DNA from: Phyto melanocephala
Lineage: Eukaryota > Arthropoda > Insecta > Diptera > Rhinophoridae
Length of the DNA: 64,000 bases
NCBI GenBank assembly: GCA_941918925.1
Contig: OW799235.1
Span: 104,115,947-104,179,946, forward strand
Direction: 5' to 3'
The translations under genes were made by a program, and so were the position numbers. Shown piece by piece: positions 36,220 through 47,261 of this stretch (positions are counted from its first letter, which is position 1; the number at the start of each line of letters is the position of its first letter). The notes beneath the pieces are model-generated. The model had not been told where the DNA came from. It saw nothing but the letters and a program-made list of their open reading frames with translations, and made no database searches.

Positions 36220-36640
36220 CTTCGAAAATTAAGATGGTAGTGCTGTAACAGGAAATGGAAATCGGTATTACGATGTAACATTTTCTATGTTCTGTTTTTG
36301 AAAAAAGACCTGAGATGTTGTTTCAGTAGGATGTAGTCACTGACCGAACTAACTGAGACACAATGATACTCTTTATTCAAATGTTTGAGGAGCGAATAAA
36401 TTCAAGAAATTTGGAAATTGATTTGCCACAGCTTTTAGCAAATTTGTCAGCACCAGACGGTTTTCTTTGGAAATATTTGAAGAAGCGAGTATATGTAAAT
36501 AAGCCAAAAACAATGCTTGAACTCAAGGCCAACATAGTTGCAGAAATTTGAGTGCTACAGCCACAAACTTTAAAGGATGTTATGGAAAATAACCTAAACC
36601 AAGCTTATCACTGCTTATTAAGCTGGAAACAAGGGTAATT
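36220..36640 (+). pseudogene. Mariner-like (DD41D-spaced) transposase, C-terminal half, decayed
   Basis: The + strand reads DGSAVTGNGNRYYDV near 36233, then FQ, stop, D at about 36322, then, in the frame of the 62-codon ORF at 36363-36551, ANLSAPDGFLWKYLKKRVYV and NKPKTMLELKANI, then a stop followed by LQPQTLKDVMEN. These are the second catalytic Asp context (F-Q-Q-D), third Asp context (A-P-D-F-F-L-W) and C-terminal region of mariner-like transposases. I count 41 residues between the two Asp, the spacing of the DD41D (rosa-like) group. At least three in-frame stops make it dead. Confidence 0.75.
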
Positions 36641-36830
36641 TAAGTGAAATTGTTTTCCATATTTAATATGAATTAATATTTTTATTTTTTAAAATATTAA
36701 AAACGAAAAAAATCTTAAATTTTTAAGCCCCATTGGCTATAAGTCTACCTTGTATTATCGAAAAATTTGGCTATTGTACGTTTACGTGCTATAATTATCA
36801 AAAGGTCAGACAGACCTATCTTGTTCTAAT

Positions 36831-37768
36831 TATACCCTTCACATAGTGAAAAAGGGTATATATAGGTTTGTCATTCCGTGTTAATTTCTACAATTTTAAT
36901 TTCCGACCCCATAAAGTATATATTTTCTGAAAGCTTATGAATAGAGGAGTCGATTAAGCCATGTCCGCGTGTCCGTGTGTATGTTGAAAACAACTTTTTG
37001 AAGCCCCACGACATCGCTGGTGGTGAGGTATTAAAATATCGGGAGTAGATCAGTATTGAAAATCAGAAACATCGGTACATAAACAACTGAGATATGATCA
37101 AAAACCCACGGCCACCTCGTTATTTTTTAACACAAAAACAACATACAATAACAACATACATACATACAGACGTGGTATACTGGGGCCGAATTACGGCATT
37201 CGATCACGATCGAAATTTTACTCGAACGATCGTGTTCGCTGTGCTTTAGGTATAGAGATTCTAATAAGAATTTTACAATATCGATCACGTTCGAATGCTG
37301 TAATTCGGCCCCTGGTTAGAGTAAACGTGGCATCGAACGCCAGCTGAGCCCAAATAATTTTTTTTTTTATTTTTTTTTTTATTTTATATTATTTATATAT
37401 ATTTTTTTAATTTTTTTTATTGTTTTTAATATTTTTTTTTAATTTTTTTTTAAATTTGTTTTTTATTTTTTATATTATATTTATTATTTATATTTTTTTA
37501 TTTTTTTTAGAATTTTATTTTTATTTTTTTTATATCTCTATTATTTTTGTTTAATTTTTTTTTTATTTTGTTTTTATTTTTTTTTTTATTTTTTTAACGT
37601 TAATTTATAATTTTACAATTTGATATTTTTATATATGTATGTTTTTCATATGTATGTACGTATTTCATATGAGATGAATGGTGATGCAAACTATTGTTAT
37701 TGCGTGACAACTCGTTGTGAAGGGTATATAATATTCGGCATGGCCCAATATAGCACTCTTACTTGTTT
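36831..37768 (+). mobile_element. DINE-1-like element family A, copy 5, with nested MITE
   Basis: Begins TATACCCTTCACATAGTG with hairpin partner AAAAAGGGTATATATAGG, and continues through TTCCGACCCCATAAAGTATA and a shortened GTCCGCGTGTCCGTGTG block. The sequence GTATACTGGTTAGAG, intact elsewhere, is split by a palindromic MITE at 37183-37311. Then come GTGGCATCGAACGCCAGCTG, a T/A core (about 37355-37600) and the 3' end GAAGGGTATATAATATTCGG..CACTCTTACTTGTT. Confidence 0.85.
37183..37311 (+). mobile_element. Palindromic MITE, family F, copy 2 (129 bp), nested in DINE-A
   Basis: Ends GGGCCGAATTACGGCATTCG and GAATGCTGTAATTCGGCCC are inverted repeats with further internal symmetry (CGATCACGATCGA, TCGAACGATCG, TCGATCACGTTCGA). 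Flanked by CTG on both sides (37180-37182 and 37312-37314). Uninterrupted DINE-A copies show a single CTG at this spot (TATACTGGTTAGAG), so the duplication is directly demonstrated. Confidence 0.9.
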
Positions 37769-38767
37769 TTTGATTTAAATATTTATTTATAACGTACATA
37801 CATACCACATTGCTTTAATAAAAATACTTTTATTCCAGATCCTCACAATTACTCTTAAGCTTTGTTCACATCAATCATACATCTTTTCTTATATACATTT
37901 TTTGATGCTACAAAAAATGGAATTACACAATATATGATATCGCACCCATAAACAAATAATAATCAATTTTACAGCATTTCCAAAGAAATATTAATGACCT
38001 TATATCAAGCATACTTTATTGGATAATGTCTGCAAATTGTATTTTGGATTAAAAACTTTATTACTAACGTGTGTAGTCTTATAAAAAATAGGCGGAATTC
38101 GAACTCCGTGAACGGACTGTAGTGGACATACATACATCGTTTTTATTGTTTTTATTTTAATAGAACTGTAGTACTGTCGATAAAAAAATAATAAATTCGT
38201 ACATTTTTTATTTAAAATTTACAATTGTAATAAAAATAAAAATAATTTTTAGATCATAGAACGATGACGTAATTTAAGTGAAAGAATAATCAAAATCAGT
38301 TAATATCCATTTTAATTTAATATTTGTTTGAAAAATTTTCCACAAATATTCAATTGCTAAAAATAGTGTGAAAAGATTCAATTATGATCGAATCGAAAAT
38401 GTTCAAATTGTTTAGACAAATTTAAAACCACGGACATTCGAAAAAATCTTTTTACATACTAATGTGACAAAATCAAATCAAATCAAATAAGATAATCTAT
38501 CAGACAAATGAAATTAACTTGTTAATTATTTGTTAAATATTTTTTGTCAATTTGTTTATAATTTTATTCAATCAGAAATAGAAGCATCATATATTTGTAA
38601 TTAATAAAATTTTTCCATACTTTTATTTGTGCTTAAAATTGTTTTGCTATTTTTAGTAAATTTTTGTATCAAAAATATTAATTTTATTTAAGTCTGTGTA
38701 GTACTTTTTCGCTTCCTAATTTACATTTTGATGTTAATTGGCATGGTATCAACAAATTGATATGTTT
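37769..38767. other. AT-rich DNA without recognised features
   Basis: Contains GGCGGAATTCGAACTCCGTG near 38091, which superficially resembles a tRNA T-arm. No cloverleaf could be built around it. Confidence 0.45.
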
Positions 38768-39222
38768 ATACCCTTCACTATCATGGCTGGTGTTAAATGT
38801 ATATTAAATTGTCGTTTCGTACACTACAAGGCATATAAATCAGATAATTTTTTTTAGATTCGGTTACCTTCTGCATCCATCTAGAAAAGTTATGAAACAA
38901 AGAATTTTTAAAAAATATAACCAAATGAAATGATATTTGTGTTCAGGTTAACGTTCTGCAGTTGTAGGTAAAAATGTTATAAAATTGCACTGAATTTTCA
39001 ATAGTTCAAGTAAACATATCTCGTGTATTATAGTAAGTGTTGCTAACTACAAAGCATTTTATATCTTTTACACTTTTGCCGCCACTATTTTAGTTAGTCT
39101 ACTTTCACTTTTGCATTTAATATGCTTAAGAATAAATAATATTTGCTGTAAAGAGTTTTAAAAAAATTCTATAGGGCCCTTAGGATACGATACAGCCGAA
39201 TAAAATATTATAATTTGTTTTC
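38768..39222 (+). mobile_element. Possible strongly diverged DINE-1-like element
   Basis: TTTATACCCTTCACTATCATGG at 38767 resembles a DINE 5' end, and GGATACGATACAGCCGAATAAAATATT followed by TTTG near 39183-39220 resembles the 3' hairpin region. The body between does not clearly match families A-C. A short reversed 3'-end-like piece (GAGCCGAATCTAAAAATACTCTTCACC) also occurs at 39499-39525. Confidence 0.35.
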
Positions 39223-39593
39223 ATTTAATTTGAAAAATATTTGACATTTTTTTCATTATACGCGTTAATTAAAAAAATGGATTTTTCCTAAAAAAAAAAA
39301 AACTAAATAAACTTCAGCAATAAGAAAATAGTGATCGAATCACATGATAGGTTAAATGAATTACGACTTTTCAAAGTATGGATATTTTTCGCATTAATGG
39401 TAGTAAATAAAAAGTAACACTTGACAAAATTACTGTCTGTCTCTCTCTCTCTATTAATAATTAAAAGAAAATACAAATAAGAATACTAAATTCAAAAGAG
39501 CCGAATCTAAAAATACTCTTCACCATAATACAGGACCATATGCAATCGTTAAAACACAAACACTTGTCACAAACTCTTGCTTGACTGTATCAG

Positions 39594-39655
39594 AGGCCAA
39601 ATTACCGCCTTCGATCACGATCGAAATTTTACTCGAACGATCGAATTCGCTGTGC
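39594..39655 (+). mobile_element. Palindromic MITE, family F, copy 3 (left half only)
   Basis: AGGCCAAATTACCGCCTTCG, then the stretch ATCACGATCGAAATTTTACTCGAACGATCG shared with copy 2, stopping at GCTGTGC. Preceded by CAG (39591-39593). The right half and right terminus are missing. Confidence 0.75.
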
Positions 39656-40332
39656 AGAAATACGTTGTAACTATTTATTGAACCACAAACTTCAATCCAA
39701 TTCCAATTGTATATTTATATGGTGGAGATTTCTTTGTAACATTACATTTGTTCGTGAAGATCTTGACAAGAAACCCAAATTATATAAAAATTGCTACAAA
39801 TGTGCTCGTAAGTGTTACTAAAAAATTAAAAAAAACATGAAGTTTTACAAATACAATTTAAAAAAATTAAATAAATAACAACATCTAATACTTTTATTAA
39901 ATTTATTGCATTATTTAAAAAAGCCCCTATTCAATTTAATCGCCAAAATCATATTCAAAAGACTACTGTTATTTAAATATTATCTTTAATGCTTCGAACC
40001 TCAAATGGATAATAAATTAATATTGATCAAAATAATTAAGTATACCATAACACAGTTAACGAGTCTTAAGTATGTATTTAAGCCCTTTTCCGCCAATTGT
40101 CGAAATATGAATAAACATGGAATTTATAACTTAATTATAAACATTTTTTAAAACCATTTATTTACAAGCACTTACGGTAGCAAAAATTGATATTTGTTTT
40201 ACAGCTGTTTGCACTTTTTAATTCACAAGAAGGTACTTGTATTTATTTGACATTAAATACACACATTTTAAATTATTTATACTCGTCGAAATGTGAACAT
40301 TCACATATACTTGTATAACTACGGCTTTATTA
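39656..40332. other. AT-rich DNA without recognised features
   Basis: Nothing recognised. Confidence 0.5.
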
Positions 40333-40948
40333 ACAAGTAAGATTGCTATATATGGCCGTGTCGAATCTTATATACCCTTCACAACGTGTAGTCATGCAAT
40401 TACAATTGTTTGTATCACCATTTATCTCATTAATATGAAATACGTACATACATATGTATATAAAAACATCCCATTGTATAAATTGAGTTTATGTATGTAT
40501 GTTTAAAAAATATAAAAAAATAAAAAAAAATAATATAGAAAAAATTAAAACAATTTTTTTTTGGCTCAGCTGGGTTTCGATGTCACGTTCACTCTGACTA
40601 GTACACCGCGTTTGTATGTATGAGTTGTATGTTGTTGTAAAAAAAACAAGGTGGTCGTGGTTTTTTCCTCATATCTCACTTGTTTATGTACTGATTTTTC
40701 TGATTTTCAATATCGATCTGCTCCCGAATATTTCTGATAGTTTAATACCTCACGCGGGTCCAGGCGATGTCAGGGAGCTTCCAAAAGTTGATTTCAACAC
40801 ACACACGGACAGACTGACATAGCTTAATAGACTCCCCTATTCATAAGCTTTGCGAAAATCAATACTTTATGGAGTCGGAAATGAAAAGAAATTTCACACG
40901 GAGTGACAGACCTATATATACCCTTTTTCACTTTTGTGTAAAAGGTAT
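40333..40948 (-). mobile_element. DINE-1-like element family A, copy 6
   Basis: On the minus strand the 5' end reads CTTTTACACAAAAGTGAAAAAGGGTATATATAGG, then TTTCCGACTCCATAAAGTAT and a short GTCAGTCTGTCCGTGTGTG block. The core is short and A-rich on + (40505-40560). The 3' end (left side) reads TATATAAGATTCGACACGGCCATATATAGC..CTTACTTGTTAA. More diverged than copies 1 and 7. The frames of 68 and 74 residues across it are shadows. Confidence 0.8.
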
Positions 40949-41983
40949 TAAGATAATTGTGCATTTTAAAATTTATTATCACTTTTCAATGAATTGTTAT
41001 CGACAAAACAAGAAACCACAGTTTTTTTATTACAAATTTGTGTGTCTTCGATTTGCTTCGCAGTACTTTACAAAGTTGTTAAATATTAAGTAAATAAATA
41101 AAGTCACATCTGATATTTCTATTTATGACGGCAATGTGTTTGGGAAAATACCTAAATTTCGACTAGATCAGATTTTCCATTAAATAATGTTTATTATAGC
41201 TATAATTATACCCGTTTTCGGCACAACTTAACGTACAAAGTATGTATGACTATGCAGGTTGAAAGCGGAGGTAATCAGACGAAGTTTAATGCTCTTGTTA
41301 TTCTATTCCACAGTTCTGCTAATTTTTAATATCGAAAATATTTTATATATGTACTGAAGTACATTTAATCGTTTAAGTATTAGTCATATTAAAAATCAAA
41401 TGTCATAAATTTAACTGAGTATTGAAGCACAATCTTAATAGTCATGGTGTTTAATTAACCATTTGTGGTATATGTACAAAATTCTATTTACCCCTAAGTA
41501 AAGTAAAAATATTTTTGATAAGTAATTTTTCTTTATGTATCTTAAAGTATAAGAAATTACTTTTTATCTTCGATTTTGTGGTCGGTATGCTTAGGGCAGG
41601 ACAGTGAGTTTGTAGTGGGTTATGTAGAAAATTAACTTTGCTTCTTACAGTTTTACAACACGGACAAAGCTATGGTCTTGGATAACGTCAAAATAACATT
41701 ATGCCGGTTTGATATTATTATGAAAAGAGAAAGGCACAAGAAAGTGTAAATTCATTTAGTTTTCAAAGTAATATTATTTACAAAATAATTTCATTTTGTA
41801 ACTGTGCAATATTATACTTACACACAAACAGTATTGTTTATTATAAAAACAATAAAGATATCCTTAAACGGTTAGGTGAGTAGTTGTACGACCAATAAAG
41901 GTTCAAAATTGTGTAAAAAAAAATTTGTCGCACAACCGATCACGCCGCGGTTATATTGTTTTTTAATCATGTTCATCTCACAT
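40949..41983. other. AT-rich DNA without recognised features
   Basis: No gene, RNA or repeat recognised. Confidence 0.5.
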
Positions 41984-42779
41984 CAGAGGTGCCAGAATTT
42001 TTCGTAGAAAAATTTTCACGTCGAAACAAAAATATTAATTTTAGAAAAAAACAGACAAATAATTATTTCAGGATTTATTTAATAAGGTTGTCAAAATTTT
42101 ATAAATAAGTAAAAATAATTCACCCATTTTAAATTACAACACTATGAAGGTTTCAGATTTTTAAAAATATTAATATAAATTTTAAAATTAAAGCACGTAC
42201 ATTGTTAACGTTCAACGTTTGTAGATAAACTCGATAAAGAATGTTAGAAAAACTAGCTCATAGTCTGCTCTAGTAATTTTTAAAATGTGTTGAAAAAGCC
42301 TTCAACAATAACAATTCCTTAATTCGGAAAACATTAAATAAAGTCTAGTGACTAAGTCCTCTAAATGCATCATCTAAATTTTGAACATTACTGTCATCAA
42401 TTGAATTTCAAAAAAGTTTGATAAGACCAGATAAGAAAGCTGTAAAGTACAATATAATTACCAATTACATAACTTTTTTTTAAATAAATGTCTTAATTTT
42501 TAAAATCTTCATTAAACTTTAAACTCCTTCTTAAAAAAATGTTTTCCCAAACAATTCATTTTAAGCAAATGGTAATTCTGTATAAAACGATGTTTCTTTA
42601 TTGGAATAACTTCAAGTTGAAATAGGGTAATACATTTAATAAATTAAAAAAGTCTTGCAACATGTGTTAAGCAACTAAATAGCAAAAATCTTTATTTTAG
42701 GAGAAAGATCTTCAAAACTTATTTTGATTAAAACATTTTTGATTAAAGTTAAGGTAAAATCTTCATTCTGGCATCGCTG
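41984..42779. mobile_element. hAT-like non-autonomous element, ~796 bp
   Basis: Left end CAGAGGTGCCAGAATTTTTC and right end CTTCATTCTGGCATCGCTG are inverted repeats over 15 bases with two differences. The GCCAGA motif is shared with the elements at 19167 and (as TCAGAT/CCAGAT) at 30059, a common hAT pattern. The flanks give only a poor 8-bp match (CTCACATC / GTCACAGG), so the insertion is old or the ends are slightly off. The interior is AT-rich and non-coding. Confidence 0.55.
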
Positions 42780-43054
42780 GTCACAGGCATTGATTAAAAA
42801 TCAATAAACAAGTCGGTCTGACATCAGCTTTTAAGCAAAATTAGCTTAGATACGTGATTTAGATCCGTTAAATTTATTTGACAGTATTGAGAAAATTTGT
42901 TATATCTGACTGAAGAGAAAGTTGACCAAAGAATCTTTAAAGGGTATGAAAATTTTGACATCATCAGCATATGTTAGATTATAGAATGCGAAATAATAAT
43001 AATAATTGAAGTCGACCTAGATAACTTTCGTTGAGAGTATTTTGGGAAACAGGG

Positions 43055-43120
43055 TGCCCCAGTAGACTAGTTTGTAATGTGCTGGTCTTATATATTTAGG
43101 TATCACAAAGGGATCAATAT
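43055..43120 (+). repeat. Possible decayed tRNA-like or SINE head
   Basis: TAGACTAGTTTG (43063-43074) fits 10 of 12 positions of a Pol III A box, and GTGCTGGTCTT follows as in tRNA-derived sequences. The B-box position (near GGGATCAATATGG, 43110) is a poor match. No cloverleaf is supportable. Confidence 0.2.
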
Positions 43121-43439
43121 GGTGAACTCAAGTGAGCTGCAAAACAGCTACCTGTTCTACCTACTTAACTAGAGGAAAACACAATGTTTTTTTTAACAAC
43201 ATGTCTGAATTTTACTTGTTGACTTATATCAGCTAAATAGAAATTTAACCATTTTAAGACTATATGCTAAATCGATAACGCTATAGTCGAATCTATATTC
43301 GAAGTTATTGAAAACAAACTTTTGCCAAAGCAAATCCGCATTGCAATCCGATATAAAAACATACAATTATTGTGTTTGAATCTAATACAAATCAAAAACT
43401 CTTACCCGATCGTACACTTACTTTATTCGTTTTTGCAAA

Positions 43440-43830
43440 AAGAGGAATGTTATCTGAGTTGTGTGCACAGCTGTGAAAGAAGTGTAATGGTAGGAGGAAA
43501 TTTTATACCATGGGCCGGTAAGCTTAATTTTTTTTTTACTCTTCCACATTTTACTACTATTGTAGACCCATTTTGAGGATTTATCAAATACAAAGTCTCT
43601 ATACATACAGCAAGGGTTTAAATAAATTTATGAGAAGTTTTGAAAGTTAGTATTTTGGAGTGGCCTTCGTATTCTTTTGATCTAAATGTTATAAAAAATA
43701 TGTGGCGATTGCTTTCTCGAAAAGTGTTTGAGTGAGAATCCTTAATTTAAAGATCAAAAATGAAGCTGTGGCTGACTCCCACAATTTATTAAGTTATATC
43801 AAATAAAGAAGGATATACTCAGTAATGCAT
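43440..43830 (+). pseudogene. Tc1-like transposase, C-terminal part, decayed
   Basis: Two blocks are readable in +. The first, ERSVMVGGNFIPWAGKLNF (about 43474-43530), corresponds to the S-V-M-V-W-G-C-F ... G-K-L-x-F segment of Tc1 transposases. The second, VLKVSILEWPSYSFDLNVIK and NMWRLLSRKVFE then a stop (about 43637-43729), corresponds to the W-P-S-x-S-P-D-L-N-P-I-E-N-x-W motif holding the third catalytic residue. That Glu is Lys here. The middle catalytic Asp region is not readable. Stops and frameshifts mark it as dead. Confidence 0.75.
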
Positions 43831-46385
43831 CTGTATTAAAATATTATAAGATGTTTTTTGAAATAAATCAAACTTTATAAAAATAAAATAATAATGTTGT
43901 TTGAACCTATTTAAATGAGGCCGAAAAAGATGTTTAAAAAATGATATTTAGGGAAAAAAGATAATTAAAAATCAGCAATTTATTTTTACTACAACTTTTG
44001 TCTCTTTAATAGCGCACAATGTTATATTTTACTATTTAAAAAAATTAAAAAATAAAGTTAGCGGCAGTTTATCACTAATTAATAAAATTTTACAACTTAT
44101 GTCTAATGAATTTTTCTAAAAGTCCAAATAAATTTCGAGTTAGTTGATCGACACTATGAATTATATGAATGAAATCTATATAATACATTTTTGTCAATTT
44201 AAAAATAATTTTTTAATTAAAATGTAGCAAATAAAACTACAAATAAACAAACAAAAAAATCCATTAAAGTTTTTATAAATTTGTCTCTTGTTCGATCTGT
44301 AAATATTTATTAATATTGAGCGTAAATTGTTTTTACGAATCATCTATTGTTTTGCAATTTAATTTTTAATTGAAAATGTCATGAGAAATATATGGGTACA
44401 ACTGTGACAACAGCACGAGACTTAAAAAACGTTGCTCCAGTGGATGTAGGCATATTACACTGCACAAGCTACTCTACATAAAATATTTTTTGCCTTCTTA
44501 ATTAATTATTACAAAGTACATATAGATAGCTGAATTAACAAAGTGGAATAATGAAAACTATTGCTCTTTGTGGCTATTCTTAAAATCTATGTATGTTAGA
44601 AGCGAGCAATACTAGCAGCCAGTCCACAGAGACATCTCGCAAATAAAAACAAAGTACAAAAGAAAAAAATAATATATTTTTTGTACCTTTAATATTACAT
44701 TTTGAACTTTCTATTTGTATTTTATTTCAATTTTAAATTTTAGGCTATAAGTTCAATGTGATAATGACAGAATATCAAAGAAAAGTTAGTCATCCGATAT
44801 TAGCTGAGTGGAATGCATTGTCGAAACCAGCTACGGTTTCATCATCAGCATGGTTTTGATTAGAACTACAGGCAGCATACAAATATTCACATTTATTATA
44901 TAAGTAGGATAAAGTGGTGATACCTACTTCAATAAAAGAATTTTGATATACATACACACATATATAAAACACTCTTATCCCTTTAGTTTGCAATTCCTGT
45001 CACTTAGCTGTAGGAGTAGAAATTAGACAATATAATTAATAAAAATTTTTTATTAGAATTATTAGTGTTAATAAAAATATTATAAAAAAATCTTAACAAA
45101 AAAGCACTTAATTGGCATTATTTGCTGCGCTTTTAAAATGTAAAGTTGTGAAATTATTTCTATTTGGTGGATGAAATAAATATAAAGAACTACACACATA
45201 CATATAGAATAATTTCTGATGACGTATTCATAAACCCTGTTTTAGTATTTAAAGTCTCCAAAAGATTGCTAATGGGAGAAATAGAGTATAATGATAATTA
45301 AAAGAGAAGAAACATCAGGTATGGATATTTACATTTTAGACTTAACTTTTCGATGCTTTGCAACAAATACAATATTCTGTTGCAAACGTATGTATATCAC
45401 AGTAATTTTTCTGTATAAGTTTAAATTAATGCCACTATCTGACATACAGGTTACAGCACAAGTCAACTAAAAATTGCTGTTTGACTTTACTGTTTTCCAA
45501 TTTTCTATATTTTGGTAAATATAAAATGAATCACAGAACTAAAAAAAATCGAAACTTGCTGTCACTGTTTCATCTAGATCTTAAAATATAAGGTCTTGAA
45601 ATTTAAAAAAAGTAAAAATATACAAAATTGTACCTACTTAAATGTATTTTTGTGGAAAAGTATTAAAGGTATGTAGTTCAGCAGAGACGCCTTTGATTTT
45701 ACATACAACATGATTTTTTTCTTTGAAAGATCAAAGGTGATTTCTCGTAACCTTTATGTCGGGAGGCGCTATTTCTCTGAAAGCGACCGTTTTAAAATTT
45801 AAAAAAAAATAAAATAAAATACGGTTTCCTTTTCTATAGTTGTCATAAATATCAAAGTGGGATCATTTTTGGATCCGGAAATACATATAAATCAAATCGT
45901 AAACTAAGATGGTTCAAACTAAAAATGTTTTTGTAATTTTCAAATACGTCCCTGCTAAGCACGTATCTATAACATATTTCCAGAAAATAACAATTAAATA
46001 AGTACAACTTTGTAAAGTTTTATGATTATTGCCGATATTTAAGACCTCATATTTTCGGACCCAGATGTGTCGGTGATTTCAAACTTGACATTTTTTTTAT
46101 TATATGATCACAAAATTCGGAGGAGGTAGGGTGCACCCCTCAAGTACATTAAACTTTTTTATTAGTTTCATTCATCGCAAAGACATTTTATGTATCCACA
46201 TTTTTTCATAATTCAATTAATTTAAGTTTTTTTGCTGTACTTCTATTCTATTTTATTTTGAAATCGCTTCTTTTAAATGCTGAAATATAATTTCGACTGT
46301 AACTTCATGCAAAAGCCATGTAGAAGAAAAATTTTTTTTTTTGTAAATTTTAAGTAGAAATTGGTTAGAAGTTGGATGGAAATAT
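43831..46385. other. AT-rich DNA; no recognised gene
   Basis: Holds one small hairpin of interest at 44823-44848. A GC-richer patch at 45660-46150 may be an old repeat, but nothing was identified. The minus frame at 44790-44993 overlaps the hairpin and has no domain. Confidence 0.4.
44818..44848 (-). repeat. Hairpin preceded by CTGATGATG on the minus strand
   Basis: The minus strand reads CTGATGATGAAACCGTAGCT then GGTTTCGACAATG. GAAACC and GGTTTC pair around a 6-nt loop. The layout (CTGANGATG, hairpin, CGA.A) parallels the sequences at 23265-23294 and 46767-46796. Confidence 0.45.
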
Positions 46386-46539
46386 AACAAGTAAGAGCAC
46401 TATATTCGGCTGTGCCATATCTTTTATACCCACCACCAATTTTGTGTACATTTAAAGTACATTATTTATTATTTTGTTAATCACTATGGAATAATCTCTT
46501 TCAAATAAAATATGTATTACTTTCTTTATAGAGGGTGGT

Positions 46540-47110
46540 TAATTTTTAAGGGCCCCTGTTGAAGGTGAACCACACATAAGCAACAAGTTTTTTTTTGCAT
46601 TTCATTTGACATTTCTCAATCTCAGACTAACTTAATTTGAACAGTGGAAAGATACCTAAATGAGCAACGCGTTAAAGTTATTCAGGTTTAATTATTTATT
46701 TTATTTGATCTCTTTTTTTAAATTTTCATATTTAAATATCCAATTTTTGTATTTAAATTCTCAATATTTCGCTAGTCCTTCGTGTAGCATCTTCAGGAAA
46801 ATTCATTATTATTAATTATTAATTAATTAATTATTATTAATTAATTATTTGTAAATTAATTTTCAGGTTTAATATTCAGGTTTTTTTATGAAAATGGGCG
46901 TTCAAAACAAAATGCATTTTATGCACTTCGTAATTCTTTTGATCAACATAATCCTGCCTTCCTAGTTCGTTGAATGGGAACCACTGCTGGTTTTTGCGAT
47001 AGTGTGGCAAAAGAACAGTCAAAATCGCCTCATCATCATGCCCAACAATTGAGCATCAACATTGTCATTGAAAATTTGGACCATCAGATACTTCGATATG
47101 CTACTAAAAT
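46540..47110 (+). pseudogene. Mariner-like transposase, N-terminal region, decayed, nested in DINE-C
   Basis: The + strand reads TVERYLNEQRVKVIQ near 46642-46690, then after an insertion of ~190 bp of AT-rich DNA ENGRSKQNAFYALRNSFDQH at 46890-46950, a frameshift, and AKEQSKSPHHHAQQLSINIV. This is the helix-turn-helix end of the mariner-like group seen at 28.1 and 61.4 kb. The left border near 46536 (GAGGGTGGTTAATTTTTAAG) may be the element end. Several stops. The 190-bp insertion carries a hammerhead-like sequence. Confidence 0.65.
46761..46797 (-). repeat. Hammerhead-like hairpin inside the mariner relic
   Basis: The minus strand reads CTGAAGATGCTACACGAAGG then ACTAGCGAAATATTGAG: CTGANGA, a GCTA/TAGC stem, GAAA. 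It shares most positions with 23265-23294, with paired changes in the stem loop. The long flanking palindrome of the 23 kb copy is absent here. Confidence 0.5.
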
Positions 47111-47261
47111 GCTTTTGTAAATGTAGTCTTTCAATGAAAGTGGGCGTTAAACTAGGTGTGTCAATAAAGTTTCTGCTAATAAATACAACTTAGATATTTC
47201 AATATAGTCCTTTATTTTCCAAAAAACTTTGTCAATAGAGAAATTACATGAATTTAAGATA

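Noticed and set aside
38085..38125. GGAATTCGAACTCCG resembling a tRNA T-arm
   Set aside because: No acceptor, D or anticodon arm could be placed on either strand.
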